In this document: positions 1 through 5,323 of the stretch, piece after piece
How positions within the stretch are numbered: position 1 is the stretch's first letter
Layout of the letters: the number at the start of each line of letters is the position of its first letter
Source: Lentisphaeria bacterium
GTDB lineage: Bacteria; Verrucomicrobiota; Lentisphaeria; JABSQK01; UBA12247
Assembly: GCA_003477185.1 (NCBI GenBank)
Contig: DMTJ01000258.1
Span: 1 to 5,323 of the forward strand
Length of the DNA: 5,323 nt
Direction: 5' to 3'
Made by a program: the position numbers and the translations under genes
The notes under the pieces: generated by a model
Seen by the model: only the letters and a program-made list of their open reading frames with translations
What the model was told of the DNA's origin: nothing
Databases searched by the model: none

Positions 1-1
1 G

Positions 2-820
2 ACCGACCGGCTCACCGCCGACGCGATTGACTTCATCGAGCGGCATAAAGAGGAACCGTTCTTTGTGAACCTGCACCACTACGCACCGCACCGGCCATCA
101 GTTCCCAGAAATGAGAAGTTGATGGCGCACTTCATGAAAAAGGCTGCTGACCCGGTTACCGGCCAGGGCGCTGGGGCCCCGAAAAAGAAGAAAGAGATGG
201 CTGCTTATGCCACGATGGTCAAGGCACTTGACGAGAATGTGAAGCGCATCACAGATTATCTCGACCAAGCGGGCCTTCGCGACAACACGATTCTTATTTT
301 CACTTCCGACAACGGCTTCAACGGCGGCCAAAGCGCCAATGAGAGACTTCGCGGAGCCAAGGGCTATGTCTACGAGGGCGGCCTGCGCGTCCCCGCGCTG
401 GTCAACTGGCCGAAGAAAGTGGCCCCGGGCCGCTCTGACGTGCCGATTCAAGGCCTCGACTACTTTCCCACTTTCCTGCAACTGGCAGGTATCACTGACT
501 ACACCGGCACGCTCGATGGCACCAGCCTGGTTCCGTTACTGCACGGCAAACCGCTGAAAGAGCGCGCGCTGTTCTGGCACATCGCCAGCACCTACAAGAA
601 TCCCCCCTGCTCCATCATTCGCAAAGGTGACTGGAAGCTGATTCAGTTTCTGAAAAACGGCAACATCGAGCTCTACAATCTTAGCCAGGATTTGAAGGAG
701 AGTCGCAATCTGGCGGCCACACATCCTGAGATAGCCCAGGCCTTATTGAAGCAACTGACAACCTGGCATCGGGACAATCAGGCTCCCCTGCCCCCTAGTT
801 CCCAGTTGCATCGCGAGTAA
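2..820 (+). CDS. Sulfatase (S1 family, arylsulfatase-like), C-terminal part; 5' end outside window
   Basis: This is the 3' part of a type I (formylglycine-dependent) sulfatase, which hydrolyses sulfate esters, in these bacteria usually on sulfated polysaccharides and usually after export. The frame is open from base 2, giving 272 visible residues. The GTG at 65 is internal, because the residues before it (TDRLTADAIDFIERHKEEPF) already match the family. Seen: the APHRP motif near visible residue 30 (its His is an active-site residue in this family), FTSDNG at about 100-105 (Asp/Asn metal ligands), LRGAKG with the conserved sulfate-binding Lys near 120, EGGLRVP just after it, and a C-terminal subdomain with RKGDWKLI and ELYNL. 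The C/S-x-P-x-R site that is converted to formylglycine, and any signal peptide, lie upstream of the window. A lysine-rich insert (about residues 61-64) precedes the AAYATMVKALDENV helix. The substrate cannot be told. The gene converges with the minus-strand row, so it is a separate transcription unit. Confidence 0.95.
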   Translation, partial: TDRLTADAIDFIERHKEEPFFVNLHHYAPHRPSVPRNEKLMAHFMKKAADPVTGQGAGAPKKKKEMAAYATMVKALDENVKRITDYLDQAGLRDNTILIFTSDNGFNGGQSANERLRGAKGYVYEGGLRVPALVNWPKKVAPGRSDVPIQGLDYFPTFLQLAGITDYTGTLDGTSLVPLLHGKPLKERALFWHIASTYKNPPCSIIRKGDWKLIQFLKNGNIELYNLSQDLKESRNLAATHPEIAQALLKQLTTWHRDNQAPLPPSSQLHRE

Positions 821-970
821 TGCCATGAAGAACCTTTGTGGGCGAATGATCTGATGCGTACGCAACTCGGTGTGGCTGTCTGAGGTGGTATGCGACGGCC
901 CTAATGGTCAAGCTCTGGTTTGCCGTTGCGCCTGCCTTTCTTCGTGTAGATTCCTCTGCACACCTCCCAA
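821..970. other. Convergent intergenic spacer, no strong terminator
   Basis: These 150 bases separate the stop codons of two converging genes. I see no gene: the ATG at 825 opens only nine codons. The best secondary structure is an 8-bp stem, 892-899 (GCGACGGC) with 922-929 (GCCGTTGC), which includes one G-U pair and has a 22-base loop. A weak pyrimidine tract (TTTCTT, 937-942) lies a few bases downstream on the + strand. This could be a poor terminator for the sulfatase gene, but the loop is long and the T-run is broken. On the minus strand no T-run follows the stem. A perfect 10-base palindrome (TGCGTACGCA, 855-864) has no loop and is probably chance. Confidence 0.4.
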
Positions 971-2086
971 CTAAGGCCGAGTCCCCACAGCAATGACGTG
1001 ACCGTCATCTGTGCCCACAATTGCAGAGTTCGCAATTAGGGAGGGCGCGGTCGTCTCGTCGCCTAGCGTCTGTTTCCAAACCACCGCACCATCCGTCAGC
1101 GACAGTCCGATCAGAACGCCGTCAATGCCGACGATTGCGCAGTCCGCAGCGATGACCGTTGACGTCGCTTCGTAGCCATCACTACGATAGCTCCAGCGAG
1201 TTTCACCGGTGCCCGCCATCAGGCAGTGCACGGCCCCGGCGGGATTGGCGATCACCACGCTCTCCCCACAGATCGCGGGCGTTGTAAACAGCTCAGTGTC
1301 CGCTGCGCTTACCTCCCAGACTGTGGCCTTGTCCCCTACGCTCGCTCGCACAAGAGTCCCGGAGCGATTTCCAGCATACAGGGCGTTGTCCCAAGCAGCG
1401 ACTCCTCCTGCCATTTCCCGATTCTGCCCCAACGAGATAAGCTCTGTGACCGCCCCATCCTGATGGGAAACCGCGAACAGCGCAGAAAGGCAGTTGCCGA
1501 AAAACACGTGCTTGTCTGAAGCAGACAAACTCCCGTCGCAGCGTTCGGTTTTGGCTGATTTCCATAGCTTCTTTCCATCCTCCAGCGCCAAGCATTGTAC
1601 GGCACCGGAAATCTGATTCATGACGAAGATTCGCTCCCCGGAGAATGTTGCGGAGTTCGCAATCGGTGCACCTGTAGAGGTCTGCCAAAGGATCGCACCG
1701 TCCGTTGCAGATACCGCGAAAACCATCCCTTCTGAGGATGCGACCACGACCAGTGCGGCGTTCGCGATATAGAGGGGCGCTCCGTGAAAGGCCAGTGGCC
1801 CATCGGCATCGGAGAACAGCTTCTCCCACACCTTCTTCCCGGTCGCCGCCTCCAGCGCCACCAGGCGGTTGCCGTCAGCAACCAGAAAGGCACGCTTCGC
1901 ATCGCCGACCACGGCACTGGGCAACACAGTGCCCACTCTGGTCTTCCACAGCCGAACGGGCGCAGGACCAAGCGCCACATCAGCATACCCGGTCAGGCCA
2001 GTTGAGCCGTGAAAGGTTGGCCACTCTGCGTGCGCTCCAGCGCCAACGAGGGCGATTCCCAGCCAAAAACTACACCACCGATTCAT
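971..2086 (-). CDS. Secreted PQQ-like (BamB-type) eight-bladed beta-propeller protein
   Basis: The product has 371 residues. Residues 1-20 form a signal peptide (MNR, a hydrophobic core, then AHA before EW), so it is exported, probably to the periplasm. The mature N-terminus WPTFHGSTG is a common opening of PQQ-like propellers. Repeats of the form hydrophobic strand, G-x-L/V-x-A-L, DG/TG, x-x-x-W can be counted near residues 67-90, 112-136, 153-177, 194-218, 236-259, 277-300, 317-340 and 355-368. The last blade is incomplete and is presumably closed by the N-terminal strand, giving eight blades. Such folds serve as PQQ dehydrogenases or as non-catalytic scaffolds such as BamB. At 371 residues, with no extra domain, a scaffold or binding role is more likely. 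The ATG lies inside the preceding glycosyltransferase gene (17-base overlap), with a GGTGA-like ribosome site about 8 bases upstream. It is the last gene of the row. Partner or ligand unknown; bamB is not assigned because the context differs. Confidence 0.9.
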   Translation of the reverse strand: MNRWCSFWLGIALVGAGAHAEWPTFHGSTGLTGYADVALGPAPVRLWKTRVGTVLPSAVVGDAKRAFLVADGNRLVALEAATGKKVWEKLFSDADGPLAFHGAPLYIANAALVVVASSEGMVFAVSATDGAILWQTSTGAPIANSATFSGERIFVMNQISGAVQCLALEDGKKLWKSAKTERCDGSLSASDKHVFFGNCLSALFAVSHQDGAVTELISLGQNREMAGGVAAWDNALYAGNRSGTLVRASVGDKATVWEVSAADTELFTTPAICGESVVIANPAGAVHCLMAGTGETRWSYRSDGYEATSTVIAADCAIVGIDGVLIGLSLTDGAVVWKQTLGDETTAPSLIANSAIVGTDDGHVIAVGTRP

Positions 2087-3350
2087 AAATATTCACCATC
2101 CGCTCTGCCATTGTATCAACGCTGAATTCCTGTTGGGCGACGCTGCGCCCGGCTTCGCCCAGTGAGCGCGCCAGATCTGCGTCTCGCAGCAATGGTTCGA
2201 GCGCGGCTGCCAGCCCCTCGGGCGTGGTGTTGTCATAGATGCGTCCGCCGCCGCTCTGTTGCACGAGCTCGCGAAAACCGCCGGCGTCTGGCTGCACCAC
2301 GGGCACGCCTGCAGCCCAGGCTTCGACCATGAATGTGCCAAACGCCTCGCCGCCAGGCATCGGTACCGAGAGCACGCGTAGGCTCTTGAGCATCTGAATG
2401 CGGGCCTCTCGATCTAGTTTTTCATGAAACACCGCGTCCTGCTCGAAGCCGAAAGCGGCGAGCTTCCTGCGAAGACCCGCCACGTAATCACGATCGCTGC
2501 CGGTGAGCCCGCCCATTGCCGCCAATCGTAGGGGCTCCAGACCCGGCCGGTGCTTTAGCAGGATGAAGGCATCGACAAAAATGCCGAGCCCGAGCGACGG
2601 ACAGAGCTTGGAGAGGTAGCCCATCACGGGGGGATTTGCGAACTCCGCAAGCTCGTAGCCGGTGTGCTCGATTCCGACCGGTACAACCTGAGGCGGGTTC
2701 GACAGGGAGAGCCGCTGCGACATGAGATCCCGGTAATAGTGACTGACCGTCACCAAGGCATCACAATGCGAGAGACACCTGCGAATCTGGTCCCAGCACT
2801 GCTGGGCGTAGTCGCCATCCAGCTTGTCGATCCAGACATCTTCGTCGTGAAGCGAACAAACCACCGGAACGCCCAGAGCCTCTTTGAGGGGCTTGGCCAG
2901 CCCAGCAAGCAGGACCATGGAGATGTGGATGACGTCCGGCTGCTCCTGCTCTCTGAGCCAGCGGATCATGCGCTCCAGTTCCTTGGCTTGGTTTCCGGCC
3001 TCCGCCTGCAAGACGGAGAAGGTCATGGCACCAAGGCCCTCTGCCTGCGTTGAACCTTCGCGACTGGCAGCAAGCTTGAGGACCCAGCGGGCATCGAACA
3101 TCTGGTCTAGCCAGCGAGGAGTCTTGCGAAACACCGGCAGATGCTGTTGCAGATAGGTGTTTACGCCGCCGAAGAAGACTGGGCTGTCCTCTGCGATCTC
3201 TGAACCGTCCAAAAAGAACGGCAGGTACATGGGAGTTACCAGGCAGTCATGGCCAAGGCGACGAAGAGCGAGGACAAGCGCGGTGTCTTTAAGGCAGTTC
3301 TCGCAATAGAAGGTGCCACCGGATCCCGGTGAAATGTGGACAATTTTCAT
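2070..3350 (-). CDS. GT-B glycosyltransferase, family 4 type, with N-terminal CxxC loop
   Basis: A 426-residue retaining-type glycosyltransferase, expected to move a sugar from an activated donor to an unknown acceptor in the cytoplasm or at the inner membrane face. It has no signal peptide or transmembrane helix. The N-terminal Rossmann domain begins MKIVHISPGSGGTFYCENCL: strand, glycine-rich loop, then Cys16 and Cys19. LHDEDVW (167-173) ends a central strand and VTVSHYY (200-206) follows. The C-terminal domain starts near 241 with GYLSKLCPSLGLG, the counterpart of the usual GRL-P-KG donor phosphate loop. The E-x7-E motif is GEAFGTFMVEAWAAG (Glu335, Glu343), followed by GVPVVQPDAGGFREL. In the phosphate loop the usual Lys appears to be Leu253, while Lys248 replaces the usual Arg. 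The start codon overlaps the preceding propeller's stop as ATGA, with no purine-rich ribosome site upstream, so translation probably depends on coupling. Donor and acceptor cannot be told from sequence. Confidence 0.92.
   Translation of the reverse strand: MKIVHISPGSGGTFYCENCLKDTALVLALRRLGHDCLVTPMYLPFFLDGSEIAEDSPVFFGGVNTYLQQHLPVFRKTPRWLDQMFDARWVLKLAASREGSTQAEGLGAMTFSVLQAEAGNQAKELERMIRWLREQEQPDVIHISMVLLAGLAKPLKEALGVPVVCSLHDEDVWIDKLDGDYAQQCWDQIRRCLSHCDALVTVSHYYRDLMSQRLSLSNPPQVVPVGIEHTGYELAEFANPPVMGYLSKLCPSLGLGIFVDAFILLKHRPGLEPLRLAAMGGLTGSDRDYVAGLRRKLAAFGFEQDAVFHEKLDREARIQMLKSLRVLSVPMPGGEAFGTFMVEAWAAGVPVVQPDAGGFRELVQQSGGGRIYDNTTPEGLAAALEPLLRDADLARSLGEAGRSVAQQEFSVDTMAERMVNIYESVV
3347..3350 (-). 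promoter_or_regulatory. ATGA stop/start overlap (translational coupling)
   Basis: The TGA of the upstream propeller and the ATG of the glycosyltransferase share bases in ATGA. The coding strand just before it is pyrimidine-rich (CCACCTCCGACTCC), with no Shine-Dalgarno sequence. Initiation of the glycosyltransferase therefore probably relies on ribosomes that have just finished the propeller. This is inference from the arrangement. Confidence 0.7.
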
Positions 3351-4618
3351 GGAGTCGGAGGTGGGCTAGCGAGGCCAACGCAATACAGGGTTTTCTCTGC
3401 GCGCAGGTAGAGGCGGTCGTAGCCGATGGCTGGCGTGCATTCAACCTTTCGCGAGACGACGCCGCGCCCGATCGTTGACAGTTCTTTTGCGGGGTCCGCA
3501 TCGAGCACGAGAGTCACGCCTTTCTCGCAGCTAAGGTACAGACGCCCCGCATTGAGCAACACTGAGGCATAGTTTTCGTAGATCTCGGTTTCACGCTGTG
3601 CAATGACCTTTCCGGTTTGGCCATCGATGCACGAAAGCACCGCATCACAGAAGTGATAGACGGTGTGGCCGTCGCTTGCAGCCGAGGACCCGTCGGAGAA
3701 ATCGCTGCCATCGGGCAGTTCGAGCAGTTGCCAGGTGGTGGAACCATCTTCGAGGTTGAGGGCGAACATTCCGCAGAACTGCATGTGGACGACAACGCTT
3801 TTCTCGAGCACAATGGCCGATGGGCCCACACACCATTCCGGCTCTTCCTCAAAGACTTTTCGACTCCAAGCCTGCTTGCCTGTGTCGACATCCCAAGCCG
3901 TAACGGCTGGATAAGCGGGGAGAACGACGAGTGTCGAGCCATCTTTTCGCGGGGCCAACGAAGGTGCAGCCCAGGTATCAGACGCGCGCTCTGTGCGCCA
4001 GATCTCCTGCCCGTCCTTTGCGGCGAGGCGGGCGATGTAGCGCTCTTCTCCCTGGAAAACCACCAGCAAGGAGTTCTGATAGGCAAGCAGGGAGTTGGTC
4101 AGACCAAAGGCGTTTCCCTTGGTGCTGCCGAGCGCTTTCAGCCAGCTCAGGGTGCCGGTCTGGAGATTTACCGCGACGAGTTGGCCGTTCGAAAACAACG
4201 CATACACTTGGTTCCCATCGGTGGCTGGCGTAGCAGCTGCGTAAAGCTGGACATCCCACTTCCTATCGGACGAGTCGGGCTTGTAGGCATTGGATGCAGA
4301 CGGGGATTCTGGCACGGTCAGGGACCAAACACTCACGCCAGTGGCTGCATTGAAGCAGTAGATCCGGCGTAGATTCGCATCGGCCCCCACGGCGATCACC
4401 CGGTCTCCAAGTACAATAGGGCTGGCCCAACCGGACAGATCCAGTGCAGCGGTCCAGGCTATGTTCTCGCCGGATTTTTCGTCCCAGGAGACGGGGACGT
4501 TTGCCGAGCTGTAGTTTCCATTCCCACGTGGGCCGCGGAACGCAGGACTGTTCTCGGAAAAACCTACTGTCGCCCACAATAGAGCGACTGGAAGAATGAA
4601 GCGGAGAGTCTGACTCAA
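3347..4618 (-). CDS. Secreted PQQ-like beta-propeller protein with FRGPxGNG N-terminus
   Basis: The product has 423 residues. The start is TTG at 4618: no ATG or GTG precedes it in frame close by, and starting here gives a plausible signal peptide (residues 1-20, hydrophobic FILPVALLWATVGF). The cleavage site is less clear than in the other propeller. The mature start reads PAFRGPRGNGNYSS, then VPVSWDEKSGENIAWTAAL and ASPIVLGDRVIAVG, the typical opening of the large PQQ-like propeller family of Planctomycetota and Verrucomicrobiota. Blades can be traced near residues 73-99, 138-160, 183-207, 229-251, 274-297, 319-342, 359-383 and 402-415, with the pattern LxAxNLxTGxxxW. An extra loop of roughly 25 residues (about 102-128) lies between the first two blades. 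No catalytic residues are obvious, so it is probably a binding or scaffold protein. It lies 14 bases after the FGE-like gene's stop and overlaps the glycosyltransferase start by 4 bases. It is not a recent duplicate of the other propeller: the N-terminal motifs and loops differ. Confidence 0.9.
   Translation of the reverse strand: MSQTLRFILPVALLWATVGFSENSPAFRGPRGNGNYSSANVPVSWDEKSGENIAWTAALDLSGWASPIVLGDRVIAVGADANLRRIYCFNAATGVSVWSLTVPESPSASNAYKPDSSDRKWDVQLYAAATPATDGNQVYALFSNGQLVAVNLQTGTLSWLKALGSTKGNAFGLTNSLLAYQNSLLVVFQGEERYIARLAAKDGQEIWRTERASDTWAAPSLAPRKDGSTLVVLPAYPAVTAWDVDTGKQAWSRKVFEEEPEWCVGPSAIVLEKSVVVHMQFCGMFALNLEDGSTTWQLLELPDGSDFSDGSSAASDGHTVYHFCDAVLSCIDGQTGKVIAQRETEIYENYASVLLNAGRLYLSCEKGVTLVLDADPAKELSTIGRGVVSRKVECTPAIGYDRLYLRAEKTLYCVGLASPPPTP
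4616..4618 (-). promoter_or_regulatory. TTG start codon with weak ribosome site
   Basis: The propeller gene begins with TTG rather than ATG or GTG. Upstream, on the coding strand, the only purine-rich stretch is CAGAGCGC directly before it, which is a weak Shine-Dalgarno match. The previous gene's stop lies 14 bases away, so ribosomes ending there may re-initiate. A second in-frame TTG at codon 14 would remove most of the signal peptide and is less likely. Confidence 0.6.
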
Positions 4619-4632
4619 GCGCTCTGGCCCGT

Positions 4633-5323
4633 CTACTTTTCGAAAGGAATGATGTAGCGAAATCCGATGTCTGAAGGCACGGCTTCACTTTGGCTTGAGG
4701 CTGTACACGGCAGCAGGTAGCTGGGGGTGGAACTGCTGCTGCCACGGATCTCGAAGAACGGGTTGTCATCAGAGTAAAGAGTATCCGTCCATTCACGAGC
4801 GTTTCCGGCGAGATCCTGGATTCCATACACGGAGGTGTCGGTGCCAAGAGACCCCACGGGGGCAAGAAAGCCGAACTCCTTCTGGGCGGAGCCATTGTCT
4901 AAGGTAAACGCACGATCGCTCAGCACGGCGTCCCCCCAAATGTAGCGGCGGCCATCGACACCGCGGGCAGCCTTCTCCCATTGACGAGAGGTCGGCAGCC
5001 ATGCTTTCACGCCTTGATTCAAGCGCAACCAGGAGCAATACTGCCGAGCCGCGTTGTGGGTGATGCCGACCACGGGGTGTACCTCGGAAACGTTGCTGAC
5101 ATAACGGCCGGAGCTGTCCCAAGCGGGTGTAAATGAGCGCTCGTTGGCAAGCAACCGCAGTTGCGGGACCAAGTCTGAACGGCGGTTACCACCGCTCGGG
5201 TCGGCCCAATAGGCAAAGAACTCGCCGAATGTCACTTCGGTGGTGCGCATGAAGAAACCGGGCAGATGGGCAATGTGCTTGCGGTGCCTCAGGCTGGCAT
5301 CTCCCCCGGCTATGTACGGTCCG
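4633..5323 (-). CDS. FGE-like (SUMF1/EgtB/PvdO superfamily) protein, 5' end outside window, catalytic cysteines missing
   Basis: The frame stays open to the right edge, so the ATG at 5250 is internal. The residues before it (GPYIAGGD, then HIAHLPGFF) match the family's usual opening. About 229 residues are visible. Seen in order: GPYIAGGD (1-8), TEVTFGEFF (about 28-36), HPVVGIT (82-88), LPTSRQWEKAARG (109-121), YGIQDLAGNAREW (166-178), IRGSSSS (192-198) and DIGFRYI at the C-terminus. These are the landmarks of the formylglycine-generating-enzyme fold. In true FGE the RGG-S stretch is followed by a C-x4-C pair that binds copper. Here that stretch reads SSSSTPSYLLP, and the only visible cysteines (96 and 206) are elsewhere. 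A sulfatase-activating reaction is therefore unlikely; a binding or structural role, or another chemistry, fits better. The GGD opening resembles SUMF1 domains fused behind Ser/Thr kinases, so a larger protein is possible. It is the first visible gene of the minus-strand row. Confidence 0.88.
   Translation of the reverse strand, partial: GPYIAGGDASLRHRKHIAHLPGFFMRTTEVTFGEFFAYWADPSGGNRRSDLVPQLRLLANERSFTPAWDSSGRYVSNVSEVHPVVGITHNAARQYCSWLRLNQGVKAWLPTSRQWEKAARGVDGRRYIWGDAVLSDRAFTLDNGSAQKEFGFLAPVGSLGTDTSVYGIQDLAGNAREWTDTLYSDDNPFFEIRGSSSSTPSYLLPCTASSQSEAVPSDIGFRYIIPFEK

Noticed and set aside
98..481. 127-codon minus-strand open frame inside the sulfatase
   Set aside because: Antisense to a conserved stretch that holds the sulfatase TSDNG and LRGAKG motifs; no independent evidence.
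2..820. Functional pairing of the sulfatase with the FGE-like gene
   Set aside because: They are on opposite strands about 3.8 kb apart in different transcription units, and the FGE-like protein lacks the catalytic cysteines. Proximity alone does not support an activator-substrate pair.
825..854. Nine-codon open frame after the sulfatase stop
   Set aside because: Too short, with no ribosome site and no recognisable peptide.
855..864. Perfect palindrome TGCGTACGCA
   Set aside because: Only 10 bases, no loop and no second copy seen, in a convergent spacer where no promoter is expected; probably chance.
1293..1829. 178-codon minus-strand open frame inside the last propeller gene
   Set aside because: Frame-shifted shadow of the propeller; Arg-rich and low in family-like patterns. 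There is no sign of a frameshift in the propeller itself.
3617..4372. Long 251-codon open frame on the + strand
   Set aside because: It is antisense to the FRGP-type propeller, whose protein has a signal peptide, clear repeats and family motifs. The antisense translation shows no recognisable domain.
4263..4895. 210-codon minus-strand open frame spanning the junction of the FGE-like gene and the propeller
   Set aside because: It overlaps two well-supported genes in another frame, and its product is Arg/Ser/Pro-rich without motifs, typical of an out-of-frame reading of GC-rich DNA.

Overview
The window reads as a fragment of a GC-moderate bacterial chromosome of PVC type (Planctomycetota, Verrucomicrobiota or Lentisphaerota). 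That assignment is inference. It rests on an S1-type sulfatase, two secreted PQQ-like eight-bladed beta-propellers (one with the FRGPxGNG N-terminus common in those phyla), an FGE-like (SUMF1-type) protein, and a family 4 glycosyltransferase with a CxxC loop after the first strand. No rRNA, tRNA, insertion sequence, CRISPR array or phage gene is visible.

Layout: the left edge (2-820, + strand) holds the C-terminal part of a sulfatase whose start, and whose catalytic-residue signature, lie before the window. A 150-base convergent spacer (821-970) follows. The rest of the window is one tightly packed minus-strand gene row, read from right to left: an FGE-like protein cut by the right edge (4633-5323), a secreted beta-propeller starting with TTG (3347-4618, 14-base gap), a GT-B glycosyltransferase (2070-3350, ATGA overlap with the propeller) and a second secreted beta-propeller (971-2086, 17-base overlap with the glycosyltransferase). 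The spacing strongly suggests one polycistronic, translationally coupled transcript whose promoter lies beyond position 5323.

How the genes might work together: the glycosyltransferase has no signal peptide or membrane segment and should act in the cytoplasm or at the inner face of the membrane. The two propellers flanking it carry signal peptides and should act in the periplasm or at the cell surface. The FGE-like protein keeps the fold motifs but lacks both cysteines that bind copper in true formylglycine-generating enzymes, so despite the nearby sulfatase it is unlikely to be its activator. The cluster FGE-like / propeller / GT4 / propeller is the most interesting element. It may be a conserved unit of unknown function, but this single window cannot show that.
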